This document shows, piece after piece, positions 1 to 8,364 of a stretch of 64,000 bases of DNA (within the stretch, counting starts at the first letter, position 1; every line of letters starts with the position of its first letter). Source of the stretch: Odoribacter laneus YIT 12061 (GTDB taxonomy: Bacteria > Bacteroidota > Bacteroidia > Bacteroidales > Marinifilaceae). A program made the position numbers and the translations under genes. The notes under the pieces are model-generated. The model was given only the letters and a program-made list of their open reading frames with translations. It was not told where the DNA came from and did not search any database. The stretch is from the NCBI RefSeq assembly GCF_000243215.1, contig NZ_JH594596.1, positions 1,772,892-1,836,891 of the forward strand, in the 5' to 3' direction.

Positions 1-2058
1 TCCGATGGTAAATTTACGGGTATCGTACAAACAGGGATGCGGGTTTCCAAAACTCAAATCCGAAAAGTCATACTTCTTATCTGCGCTACAAGCTTGCTCC
101 ACTTCCAAATAGGGATCTACCACAAAAGCCCAACGGAGTTGGCCGGTTTTATAATCGATCAGATTGGCGAAAGCTCCCATAGCATTGAAGGTTTGCTGTA
201 ACCATTTCTCCTCGCCGGTAAGTAAATAGGCGTAATACGTCGCATAAGCCCGCCAACCGCTCCAACCGTGAGGAGAATTAAACATATTAGGCAACATTTC
301 TACATCATATTGTGCTTCCCAATAACGCATAGTGCCTTGACGCCTACGAGCATCCGGCACTCGAAGCTGAGTAAGACAATCATGACTGTTCAGAATCTCC
401 AGCATTGCCTCTGTATAATGTCTCCGGTCTTCTTCCTTTTGTTGCAAGATTCCTAGCATACCAATCTGTAAAGCAGAACAAGAAATCATTCCGTCCTCAA
501 AAGTCATTTCTCCTTCCGTTTGAAAATCCCCCCGGGAAGCCACCAACTGGTCGATAGCCCGTTTAGCAGACTGGTAATGCCGTTCTCCCCTTTCCCTCCA
601 TTTTCTGTCTTGTTTTCCCAATTCCTGCTCAGCTATGGCTAATTCCAGCATACTTTTGGCAATGTATATAACACTCGTATAAACTGTTTTACGATTATAA
701 TAAGCTCCGTTCTCTTTTTGAGAAAAACCGATAAGCCAATCGGCCAGTCGACTAGCCCGTTCTAAATCCCGAATATTTTTACTGGCCTCATATTTATCCA
801 CTAACATCCCGATAGTCGTAGAAGTATTCTGAATACGGGATTTATAATAAAGCGGTTCCATACGAACAGTATCATGCAATTTTTGAAAAAGTAATTCAAA
901 ATAATCCTGTATCAGCCCATCTTCTCCCTCCTCCGGGAAATAGCGGGCAGCCAGAAAAGCAGAGTAAAATCCATACCAACTCTCTGCATGAGAGGTCGGT
1001 TTTTGATGATAGCGCCTTACATTTTCCCTGGCCTTGCGAAACACCCACTCCCAAGAGGGATGAACTGTAAGTACCGCTTCTGCTATTTTTCCTTTTGATT
1101 TAACATTCACCTGATACAAACCGGGACGAGGTAATATCACCTTTACCTGCGTACGGCCAGCTTTAATCCGAGCTGTTTGTAAAGGCAAAAGCATTCCGTT
1201 ATCTGTTACAACTTCGACCTGTGGTTGTTCCCCCCAAATTTCAAAAGTGGCCTCTTCTCCTGAAGTATAAGAAGTACGAGATAAATCGATTAACGGTATC
1301 TCTACGATATCGGAAATTCCTTTCTCTAAATCTGATAACTTACCTATATTTACAAAAGCAATTACCCAACTTTTTGATTCTCCTTGTTTTAATTCATACA
1401 AATGTTGTGGATGACGTGGAGGAAGAGGCAAACAATTCAATAAATCCAAATTTAAAGATTCAATGCGGTGCCCCATAAACCAATGAGGAGCAGGATCCTG
1501 ATACCCCAGATTGTAATCCACACTCCAAGATGCGATAGGCTGCTCACACACCAATGCCAAAGTATGCCCCCGAGGAGTTTGCATATATCCATAAAAATGA
1601 GTCTTTTCATTTCGCATCAAAGTAGGAAAATATTTATCAAACCAATCCGGATATTTATCCATATAAGTATCAATCCCTAATTTTAAACCGGCCTTCTGAG
1701 GCTGATAAGGAGTTGTCGACCGATTGGTCAGAGTAAGCTGAATCGCCGGATATTTTTCCGTAGATAAATAAGCTAATTCACATTCTACACCTTCCACCTC
1801 TGTCCGGAATAACTGGTTTCCCAACGCAGTCCACCTTGGACACTGCAATTTTCCTTCCCTTTCAGCATAAAAAGAAGGACCTCGTTTGCCTGTTTGCCGG
1901 AAAAAAGGTATGGTATCTCTTCCCTTATCTTTAAAAACAAGTTGTTTTATATACCCTTCGGGATCTAGTTGCATTTCCCAATTTTCAGTTCTTATAACGG
2001 ATTGACTATACGCTTTAAAAACACCAATAAAAATAAGTAAACATAAACAATATTTCAT
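1..2058 (-). CDS. Secreted glycosidase-like protein, C-terminus cut by window edge
   Basis: The reverse frame is open from an ATG at 2058 to base 1, giving at least 686 residues; the C-terminus lies outside the window. It starts with a short signal peptide (MKYCLCLLIFIGVFKAYS). A beta-rich part follows (about residues 20-330), then an alpha-helical part with repeated aromatic helices, for example WSGWRAYATYYAYLL. That order resembles secreted enzymes with a beta-sandwich followed by an (alpha/alpha)6 toroid, as in several glycoside hydrolase and polysaccharide lyase families. I do not recognise the family and see no diagnostic catalytic motif, so 'glycosidase-like' is inference. Its ATG overlaps the TGA of the upstream gene (ATGA), so the two are probably translated together. 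The product is expected in the periplasm or outside the cell. Confidence 0.6.
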   Translation of the reverse strand, partial: MKYCLCLLIFIGVFKAYSQSVIRTENWEMQLDPEGYIKQLVFKDKGRDTIPFFRQTGKRGPSFYAEREGKLQCPRWTALGNQLFRTEVEGVECELAYLSTEKYPAIQLTLTNRSTTPYQPQKAGLKLGIDTYMDKYPDWFDKYFPTLMRNEKTHFYGYMQTPRGHTLALVCEQPIASWSVDYNLGYQDPAPHWFMGHRIESLNLDLLNCLPLPPRHPQHLYELKQGESKSWVIAFVNIGKLSDLEKGISDIVEIPLIDLSRTSYTSGEEATFEIWGEQPQVEVVTDNGMLLPLQTARIKAGRTQVKVILPRPGLYQVNVKSKGKIAEAVLTVHPSWEWVFRKARENVRRYHQKPTSHAESWYGFYSAFLAARYFPEEGEDGLIQDYFELLFQKLHDTVRMEPLYYKSRIQNTSTTIGMLVDKYEASKNIRDLERASRLADWLIGFSQKENGAYYNRKTVYTSVIYIAKSMLELAIAEQELGKQDRKWRERGERHYQSAKRAIDQLVASRGDFQTEGEMTFEDGMISCSALQIGMLGILQQKEEDRRHYTEAMLEILNSHDCLTQLRVPDARRRQGTMRYWEAQYDVEMLPNMFNSPHGWSGWRAYATYYAYLLTGEEKWLQQTFNAMGAFANLIDYKTGQLRWAFVVDPYLEVEQACSADKKYDFSDLSFGNPHPCLYDTRKFTIG

Positions 2059-2900
2059 ACCTGATTTTTTTTATTTTTCTTCCAGAAATAAAACACTATA
2101 CCCACAACCAAACAGATTCCCCCTCCGATTAACCCATATTGCCATACCGAGAATCCTTTTCTTTGTTTAATAATAATCGGTATACTTTCCCGTAAACCGA
2201 TACTTTGCGTTTCAATAAGAGAGCTTGCTACAACTTTAGAATACTTGTTCACACGGGCCAACTCTTCTTTAGTAAAATAAACAATCTTACAGCTTTCGAC
2301 ATGCTTTCGCTTAGTAAAAACAGAATCCGCAGCTTCATAATCTACCTCCTTCGTTGTATTTTTTACTTCCCGTCGTAGCCAATTTCCCAAAGAATCCGTT
2401 TCCAAATACCGAATTTCCGAAACCTGAACGGCCATTCCCCTCTCCCAAAATTCAGACTTAACTATTTTCCAAGGCAACTGTTCTGTTTCTTCATACCAAT
2501 ATTCCGCTTCTTCTAAATCTCCGTAATCCGTCTGTACATATTTCCGGATGCGTCCCAGCTCATCAAAAGTATATACAATTCCCAAACATCCATTTGTATT
2601 CTCCTTCACTTCCCTCCGTACGCAGCCATCGAACTCTATATCATAAAATTCCTCCTGCAAAATATACCGACAGGCATTTATATAATCATAAACTGTTACA
2701 TACTTTTCCGAATTCACGAATTGTACTACATTTCCCACTATATCAAAGGTCAGAAAAGAACCATCACTATACACAACCGATTTTACCTTTCCGTTTAAAT
2801 TCTTTGTCTTCCACCCAGACATCTCCTCCCGATCCAAACTCAAGACCTCCGATATCCCGCACACCACACAAAACAACAAAAAATAAACCTTTTTCATCAA
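2055..2900 (-). CDS. Secreted, membrane-anchored YD-repeat-like hypothetical protein
   Basis: This 281-residue protein has an N-terminal signal peptide (MMKKVYFLLFCVVCGISEVLS). The middle is rich in short beta-strand units of the form 'G.....Y.DG....D..GN' and 'D.LGRIRKYVQTDYG', reminiscent of degenerate YD/RHS repeats seen in many Bacteroidetes hypothetical proteins. One transmembrane helix near residues 255-273 is followed by a basic tail (FWKKNKKNQV), so the body should face the periplasm. No enzymatic motif is visible. It is the first gene of a two-gene leftward unit with the glycosidase-like gene (4-bp overlap). A perfect TAnnTTTG -7 box lies 28 bp upstream, next to a 31-bp palindrome. 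The function is unknown. Confidence 0.6.
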   Translation of the reverse strand: MMKKVYFLLFCVVCGISEVLSLDREEMSGWKTKNLNGKVKSVVYSDGSFLTFDIVGNVVQFVNSEKYVTVYDYINACRYILQEEFYDIEFDGCVRREVKENTNGCLGIVYTFDELGRIRKYVQTDYGDLEEAEYWYEETEQLPWKIVKSEFWERGMAVQVSEIRYLETDSLGNWLRREVKNTTKEVDYEAADSVFTKRKHVESCKIVYFTKEELARVNKYSKVVASSLIETQSIGLRESIPIIIKQRKGFSVWQYGLIGGGICLVVGIVFYFWKKNKKNQV

Positions 2901-2927
2901 TCCTTATTATAAATACAATTAACCTTG

Positions 2928-2935
2928 CAAATATA
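2928..2935 (-). promoter_or_regulatory. -7 box (TATATTTG) without a -33 TTTG
   Basis: On the minus strand TATATTTG matches the Bacteroidetes -7 consensus TAnnTTTG perfectly. It sits 28 bp upstream of the ATG at 2900. Where the -33 TTTG should be, the sequence is occupied by palindrome copy 1, which ends 6 bp away. This is the geometry expected if a factor bound at the palindrome replaces the -33 contact, but that is inference. Confidence 0.45.
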
Positions 2936-2940
2936 CACAT

Positions 2941-2971
2941 TTACACACTAGGGACGTGCCCTAATGTGTAA
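2941..2971 (-). repeat. 31-bp palindrome, copy 1 (inverted orientation)
   Basis: The arms are TTACACACTAGGG and CCCTAATGTGTAA around an asymmetric centre ACGTG. The reverse complement is identical to copy 4, including the single arm variant (CTAGTGTGTAA). It lies 40 bp upstream of the gene starting at 2900. The 300 bp between this copy and copy 2 hold no convincing gene. Confidence 0.9.
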
Positions 2972-3271
2972 TTTCACCTCGATCGTCCTATTTAAAAATC
3001 CTTTCCTCTTATTTGATTTAAAATATATAAGTATTTCTGATCTTATCAGAAAAGAAGAAACATCCCTTTGTTCACAAATCAGCACTCCGTTGACTCGTGT
3101 ACTTATAGCCCTGAAAAGAGAACCTTCGATCCGGATGAAATTTGCCGCTGATTTACAATACAAAAGTTTTACCCCAATCGAAATTCAGTCAATTCGGCCC
3201 AAAGAGGTGCCAACCAGTAAGACGCCAGGTTCAAAGGTTGATCTATTGAAATTTACGTTTTTTCCAAAAAA

Positions 3272-3302
3272 TTACACGTTAGGGCACGTCCCTAATGTGT
3301 AA
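3272..3302 (+). repeat. 31-bp palindrome, copy 2
   Basis: The arms are TTACACGTTAGGG and CCCTAATGTGTAA with centre CACGT. Judged by the centre it is inverted relative to copy 1. It lies 28 bp upstream of the Kelch-protein ATG at 3331. A near-consensus -7 box (TATCTTTA, 3308-3315) follows after 5 bp, mirroring the layout at copy 1. Confidence 0.9.
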
Positions 3303-3330
3303 TTTTTTATCTTTACACAAAAGAAAGAGG

Positions 3331-4635
3331 ATGAAACAAAGCTATCGATTCGGCATATTATTTTTTCTCTGCTTCCCAACATTTGTTATAGCACAAGAAA
3401 GAGGTATCGTTCTGGACAATCCTACACAAACACCTTTAGGAGGTGTCAACATTTATCTGAACGATAAAAACAATGGAACTGTTACAGACAAAAATGGAAT
3501 CTTCGATCTCAATAATTTCCAAAATCTTCGAGAAAATGATACCCTTTATTTTTCGTATGTTGGATATTATACTCAAAAAATTACTTATCATACTTTGAAA
3601 GAAAATAAATATAAAATAGAACTTATTCCGAATCCTCAACTTTTAAAGGAAGTTACTGTGCATTCCGATCCTATCCATTTAAAGCGCTATATCGATTATA
3701 TTAAATTAGCATCCCTCCCCGTTCAATTACGTGCTTTCGGTACATGTCTGATCGGCAACAGAATTTATGTTATCGGAGGGGATAGTTCCTTTGAGGAAAA
3801 ACTTAAAAGTGGAGGCCGATATAACACTTTCTGCTGGTATAAATACCGGGGAAATATGTATGTGTACGATATTCCTACGGATAAATGGCAATTAAATACT
3901 TCAAAATTTAAAGAAAGAGCTAACCATACTGTTCAGTACGATAGCGGAAAAATATATATATTAGGAGGCAAAAGACTAGCTAAAAATAAAAAAGTCGAAT
4001 ATTTAGAAGATTGCATAGAGGTTTATGATACTTTGAGTCAAAAGATCTGGAAAGATTATGCCAATCCTCATCAAGCAGTCAATTTTGCATCTTGCATATA
4101 CAATCATAACCTGATTGTCATGGGCGGCTCTACCCGAATCAAAATAAACAAAGAAAAAACATATTCTAGCAAAGTTCATGCTTTAGACTTAAAAACCGGT
4201 TATTGGTATGAACTGGAAGATATGCCCCAAGCACAAGAAGCCAAAGGCATCCTTGTCGGAGATCACATCTATTTGATTGGAGGTTATAAAACAACTGCAC
4301 TTAAAGAAATCCAAAATTATAATATAACAACAGGGGCATGGCATACAGAAGGAGAACTACTTTACGCCACAGAAAGGCCTGCTCTTGCTTATCATAAAAA
4401 TATCATTTACATTTTCGAAGGAGATAAAATTCAAACTTATAACGTCAAAACAAAAGAAATCAAAAATTTTCAAATCAATCTTTTCTTGAAAAACAGTGAA
4501 TTATTCTGTATAGATAACAAACTCTATATACTCGGAGGTGCCGAAACTTCCGAGACTTTAATCCTTCCTTCCCAGCATCTTTATTGTATTGATCTTCACG
4601 AATTCCAAATAACCGCCCAATCTGACCGGGATTAA
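3331..4635 (+). CDS. Secreted CarboxypepD_reg-like plus Kelch-repeat protein
   Basis: I chose the ATG at 3331 because it begins a proper signal peptide (MKQSYRFGILFFLCFPTFVIAQ). The longer frame starts inside the palindrome. After the signal comes a carboxypeptidase-regulatory-like beta-sandwich of about 80 residues (GIVLDNPTQTPLGGVNIYLNDKN, GTVTDKNGIFDL), the domain found at the N-terminus of TonB-dependent receptors. The rest is a run of Kelch-type blades with recurrent YVIGG, IYILGG, LIVMGG, IYLIGG and LYILGG motifs, forming a probable six-bladed propeller. There is no plug or barrel, so it is not a receptor itself. Likely periplasmic or surface; a ligand- or glycan-binding role is inference. 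The gene is monocistronic, convergent with the acyltransferase 4 bp downstream. Confidence 0.75.
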   Translation: MKQSYRFGILFFLCFPTFVIAQERGIVLDNPTQTPLGGVNIYLNDKNNGTVTDKNGIFDLNNFQNLRENDTLYFSYVGYYTQKITYHTLKENKYKIELIPNPQLLKEVTVHSDPIHLKRYIDYIKLASLPVQLRAFGTCLIGNRIYVIGGDSSFEEKLKSGGRYNTFCWYKYRGNMYVYDIPTDKWQLNTSKFKERANHTVQYDSGKIYILGGKRLAKNKKVEYLEDCIEVYDTLSQKIWKDYANPHQAVNFASCIYNHNLIVMGGSTRIKINKEKTYSSKVHALDLKTGYWYELEDMPQAQEAKGILVGDHIYLIGGYKTTALKEIQNYNITTGAWHTEGELLYATERPALAYHKNIIYIFEGDKIQTYNVKTKEIKNFQINLFLKNSELFCIDNKLYILGGAETSETLILPSQHLYCIDLHEFQITAQSDRD

Positions 4636-4639
4636 AAAT

Positions 4640-5764
4640 TTAACAAACCAGACGTCTGGTATAACTCCAACGTTTCATACCCCATACAATCAATGCACTA
4701 ATTATAAATACGGAACAAGCCATACCGACAATTCTCAGAATAGCAGGAAGAGAAGATTCCCAAATATCATAAGCAATTTGTACAAAAACAAAATGACAAA
4801 GGTATATGCCAAAAGTTAAAGAAGCGATACGAGACAACAAAACTGAAGACCTTATGTTTAACTTCTGAATGATTACAAACACAGGAAAAGTCATCATAAA
4901 TACATTAATCCCTGCAAAATACCAGACAATCTCTAAGTTTGCATAATTACCCGGAAAATATTTCTGTGTCAATAAAAAGCCCAAAGAGGTTATTAAATAA
5001 CCAATCCCAAACAGGGGGATAGTAATTCCTAAAGTACGTTTCCAACTCCAAGCAAGCGGATACTTTACCAAATAATAAGCCAGTATAATATATCCTATAA
5101 AACCAGAAACATAGTAAAAAGTACCATATACATTCCAATCACAAACTCCGAATAAACCCATATTTCCATAATTTCCCGTATATCCTAAAAGAGGTGCCAA
5201 CATTTTTAAATACGGTATAACCAAAGAAATCACCCAAATCCCTAAAAATACCTGAATTTCCCGTTTTTTGGCTCCCTCCAGCCAACTGTTGAGAATAGGT
5301 ATAATAAAATATATACCTATTAACATATAAAGATACCACAAAGGTGTTGTATCAAAATTGAAATTAAAAATAAATGTATATAACTTTGTTCCCATGCCCC
5401 TCCAAGTGTAATCGCCGGTAATCGCCATGTTTTGTGTAGCAGGATGAATATAATTCAAATAAACAAAAAATAAAATCGGCAAAAGCATCGACCAGAAAAT
5501 CAATGGTATAATAATACGTCCGATTCGTTTTTTATAAAACGCAATCATATCCATGCGTACAGGAAATAACAAAACCCCTGTCATCATCACAAAAAGAGGG
5601 ACACAGGGACGTACCAAACTCCCACTAAATACGGCTGTCAAAAAATTGGCCCGGTTTGTATCAAATTGAGCCGTAAAAGGATCACAACAATGAGAAAAAA
5701 CAACTAAGAAACAGGCTAAAATACGTAACAAATCTATCCATCCGATAGTTTCTCTTTTTTCCAT
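4640..5764 (-). CDS. Membrane acyltransferase (acyltransferase 3 / OafA-like family)
   Basis: A polytopic membrane protein of 374 residues from the ATG at 5764 (MEKRETIGWIDLLRILACFLVVFSH). The 50-residue extension upstream is unlike the family and was excluded. The start motif 'IDLLRILACFLVVFSHC' with its conserved His, the 'VPLFVMMTGVLLF' segment, the following Lys/Arg-rich loop (FYKKRIGRII) and about ten hydrophobic helices are typical of acyltransferase family 3, which O-acetylates or succinylates cell-surface glycans. The acceptor is unknown. It lies downstream of the SDR gene on the same strand after a gap of about 200 bp, so joint transcription is possible. Confidence 0.85.
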   Translation of the reverse strand: MEKRETIGWIDLLRILACFLVVFSHCCDPFTAQFDTNRANFLTAVFSGSLVRPCVPLFVMMTGVLLFPVRMDMIAFYKKRIGRIIIPLIFWSMLLPILFFVYLNYIHPATQNMAITGDYTWRGMGTKLYTFIFNFNFDTTPLWYLYMLIGIYFIIPILNSWLEGAKKREIQVFLGIWVISLVIPYLKMLAPLLGYTGNYGNMGLFGVCDWNVYGTFYYVSGFIGYIILAYYLVKYPLAWSWKRTLGITIPLFGIGYLITSLGFLLTQKYFPGNYANLEIVWYFAGINVFMMTFPVFVIIQKLNIRSSVLLSRIASLTFGIYLCHFVFVQIAYDIWESSLPAILRIVGMACSVFIISALIVWGMKRWSYTRRLVC

Positions 5765-5961
5765 AATACAGATTTCCGTCAATAATTTAGACATACCATC
5801 TATTTCAATTCTCATCGCAGAATAACTCTTATTCCTGCTTATGGAATTAAAACAAATTTTTACTTTTTGTTGCAACAAAGATAAAGAAACATCCTTAAGT
5901 GCAAGAAATTTCAAGAATTAATTACCGAAAACCTTTTTATAAGTAAAAAATAGTAAAATCT

Positions 5962-6774
5962 TTAAATTCTATTATCTTTATTCTGCATTATTTCTACAAG
6001 ATCTGCTACCGTCGGATTATGAATAGTTAGTCCTCCGTCAGCAATAATGGTCTGTCCTGTGATATAACCTGCATCGTCAGAAGCTAGGAAGGCGATTACA
6101 GAAGCAATGTCTTCCGGCTTTCCCAAATAGGGCAAAACATTATGGCGGAGGAATACATTCCGCATCTCTTCCGATAAATTATTTAAAGCAGCCGGAGTAA
6201 GAACCAAACCGGGAGCCACAGCATTACAGCGAATATTTTTCTTTCCGGCCTGGGTAGCTATATACCGGGTTAAATTTATCATACCTGCTTTCGCAACACC
6301 ATAATAAGTTCCTCTAAGATCAGCAGTTATTCCTCCCACAGAAGCCACATTGACAATATTCCCCCCTCCCTGGTCTGCCATAATAGGAATTACCAACTGG
6401 GAAAGATAAACGGCACACTGTAAATTCAGCCGAAAAGCTTTATCAAAATAAAAGATATCTAAATCTTCAATGTTCTGATCTTTCTGAAGATCCGTCCCTC
6501 CCACATTATTTACCAATATGTCAATTCTACCATACTCTTTCACTGCAAATTCCACCAATTGAAGGCAACTTTTCAATACTGTTGCATCAAAATACTGAGC
6601 TTGAACATCTCCTCCTTCTTTTCTCAGTTCCTCCGCAAAAATATCCGCCCTATCCTTTGCAAAATCTGCAATTACAACCTTTCCTCCTTCTCCAACCATC
6701 CGCCGGGTCGTAGCCGCTCCAATTCCGGAAGCCGCTCCGGTAATCACAATAACTTTCTGCTCAAATCTCTTCAT
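5962..6774 (-). CDS. SDR-family NAD(P)-dependent oxidoreductase
   Basis: A 270-residue classical short-chain dehydrogenase. The Rossmann motif TGAASGIG is at residues 13-20, NNVGG is the NNAG-type motif, a Ser precedes the catalytic Tyr-Lys pair in YYGVAKAG, and the C-terminal substrate region ends in 'GYITGQTIIADGG'. These features put it near the 3-oxoacyl-ACP reductase/glucose dehydrogenase branch, cytosolic and cofactor-binding. The substrate cannot be deduced. Palindrome copy 3 lies 63 bp upstream of the ATG, with a weak promoter-like pair beyond it. Confidence 0.85.
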   Translation of the reverse strand: MKRFEQKVIVITGAASGIGAATTRRMVGEGGKVVIADFAKDRADIFAEELRKEGGDVQAQYFDATVLKSCLQLVEFAVKEYGRIDILVNNVGGTDLQKDQNIEDLDIFYFDKAFRLNLQCAVYLSQLVIPIMADQGGGNIVNVASVGGITADLRGTYYGVAKAGMINLTRYIATQAGKKNIRCNAVAPGLVLTPAALNNLSEEMRNVFLRHNVLPYLGKPEDIASVIAFLASDDAGYITGQTIIADGGLTIHNPTVADLVEIMQNKDNRI

Positions 6775-6837
6775 ATCCGTCCGTTAATTCTTTCTCTTCC
6801 TTCTATAACGAATATCTTCCTCTCTTTGTTGTACAAA

Positions 6838-6868
6838 TTACACATTAGGGATGTGCCCTAATGTGTAA
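6838..6868 (-). repeat. 31-bp palindrome, copy 3 (inverted orientation)
   Basis: The arms TTACACATTAGGG and CCCTAATGTGTAA are perfect; the centre is ATGTG instead of ACGTG. It lies upstream of the SDR gene and is inverted relative to copy 4. The intervening 226 bp (6869-7094) carry no gene. They include a leftward promoter-like pair (TTTT, 20 bp, AAATTTTG on the minus strand) pointing at the SDR gene, and a small hairpin near 6990-7008. Confidence 0.9.
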
Positions 6869-7094
6869 TTTTCAACTAAGTACAAAATTTACCTTCTTTT
6901 CCTTTATAATAAAAACCCATCTTCCCTCGTCTTCCCCTCTTTTAGGTAACTTTATAACTTCCTATTATTGCCCTGTGCAATTACTCTCACAATATTTGTT
7001 CTAAAAACAAATGAATGAAGAATAACTTAAATAAATATTTTGAATCCCCCGGATAGAAGAAAGCTAGAATTTTAAAGAAATGAAAAATGATTAA

Positions 7095-7125
7095 TTACAC
7101 ATTAGGGCACGTCCCTAGTGTGTAA
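7095..7125 (+). repeat. 31-bp palindrome, copy 4
   Basis: Same family, with a right-arm variant (CCCTAGTGTGTAA) shared with copy 1 read in reverse. It starts 15 bp past the stop codon of the membrane-protein gene at 7140. With copy 5 in the same orientation it brackets the AT-rich 7.1-9.8 kb cassette. Confidence 0.9.
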
Positions 7126-7139
7126 AAACAGAAAGGAGT

Positions 7140-7847
7140 TTATTCTAATTGATATGTTTCCTCTAGCATTTTAATTGTCTTTTCCAAACTCATTTCAATT
7201 TCCTGAAAAGGCTCTTCTGAACTGAAATTATTTACGACAAAGTTGCATACATTCCATCCCTCTTTGGAAAAAAGAAAATTTCTCCAAAAATCCCGAATAA
7301 ATTGATATTGCTTCTTATCATAAAAATCAAAATTTTCACTATTTATAAGGTTATTCGTATACCCTACTTTTATATCGTAAAAATCTTTGACAAGCATTCT
7401 CGTTATCTCCAAATCACTATAGGATTTTATAATTTGTAAAACAAGTATTCTAGGCTGAATTTTTTGAAAAAGAGAAGAAATTTTTAGTAATTCCATAGCG
7501 TCTTTTGTATAAACAAATGACCTGCTTTGAAAAGGAATATTACTATACATTCTCAACGTATCTTCTGACGCTTTTTCAATACAATCTCTATATTTAAGAA
7601 CATAACTACACGCTTTACGCTCCAATTGTATTCTTTCTGTAATTCGTCTTACTTCTTTTTTATTTAGTTCGAGTTCATTTTTGACAAGTTGTAAAGCATT
7701 TACGATCTCTTTTGATTGAGAATAATCTGTTATCATATTACTTCCAGCGAATGTAACAATAATTCCCACCATAACAATCGACAATTGCCGGATATAATCC
7801 CCAATCTTCCAAGATGTGATTAACTTAATTATATTATTTATTTTCAT
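7140..7847 (-). CDS. Hypothetical membrane-anchored coiled-coil protein
   Basis: This 235-residue protein has one hydrophobic helix near residues 22-40 (LSIVMVGIIVTFAGSNMI) preceded by a short basic cytoplasmic segment. A charged heptad-like region follows (about residues 48-80), then a helical domain without recognisable motifs. The layout resembles Bacteroidetes DUF6090-type proteins, which also start with a 'R.....V..GI..A' helix, but that is a weak resemblance. It is divergent from the DUF4062 gene, with a shared 517-bp AT-rich intergenic region, and both lie between palindrome copies 4 and 5. The AT-rich codon use differs from the housekeeping genes to the right. The function is unknown. 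Confidence 0.55.
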   Translation of the reverse strand: MKINNIIKLITSWKIGDYIRQLSIVMVGIIVTFAGSNMITDYSQSKEIVNALQLVKNELELNKKEVRRITERIQLERKACSYVLKYRDCIEKASEDTLRMYSNIPFQSRSFVYTKDAMELLKISSLFQKIQPRILVLQIIKSYSDLEITRMLVKDFYDIKVGYTNNLINSENFDFYDKKQYQFIRDFWRNFLFSKEGWNVCNFVVNNFSSEEPFQEIEMSLEKTIKMLEETYQLE

Positions 7848-8364
7848 ATGTTCCTAATAATAATTTATACACTTACATACCTGTTAAAGTTAATTATTTT
7901 TCTAAAAACTTGTTATAAAACCTGTAAAAACAATTTTAATTTGTTATTGAGGTATAGATACAGATCTTATATCCCCAAAAGCTTGAAATAATACAAATTA
8001 TTTATGCTCTTAAAAATAGATTATTTACACCAAAAATCGGATTTTACATACAATAACGATATTAAAATGAAATCTTCGAGATAATCTTTAAACAATTCAT
8101 TCTCCAACAAATATTTATTAAATTTCAAATCTGTAAAAATCGAATGGACGTTGTATTCAATCCATTCCATATTTCCTAAGAAAAAATCCCGAAAAATTCT
8201 ACTTATAGATCTCTTAAGAAATAACAATAAAAGCAAATAATAATATTACATAAGATAATATTTAATAAATAATATATATATATAAGATAACAAATTAATA
8301 TTTTTAATTAACAAAAATTTGTCAATTACCATAAAAATGAGTTTTTTTGTTGAAAACTTAAATT
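7848..8364. other. AT-rich intergenic region of the 7-10 kb cassette
   Basis: The 517 bp between two divergent genes are very AT-rich with runs of TA and AAT near 8240-8300. A reverse frame at 8021-8236 (71 codons) opens only with a TTG and has no homology I recognise, so it may be a gene remnant. The right end holds the promoter of the DUF4062 gene. I see no other feature. Confidence 0.5.
8318..8349 (+). promoter_or_regulatory. Bacteroidetes-type promoter for the DUF4062 gene
   Basis: TTTG at 8318-8321, a 20-bp spacer, and TTTTTTTG at 8342-8349 (7 of 8 match to TAnnTTTG). The ATG follows 15 bp later, so the leader would be very short. Confidence 0.5.

Noticed and set aside
2948-3302. Short frames on both strands between palindrome copies 1 and 2
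   Set aside because: They start or end inside the palindromes, overlap each other and show no recognisable protein; kept only as part of the gene-free segment.
8021-8236. 71-codon reverse frame in the AT-rich gap
   Set aside because: It opens only with TTG, lies in low-complexity DNA and resembles no family I know. A decayed gene is possible but not supported.
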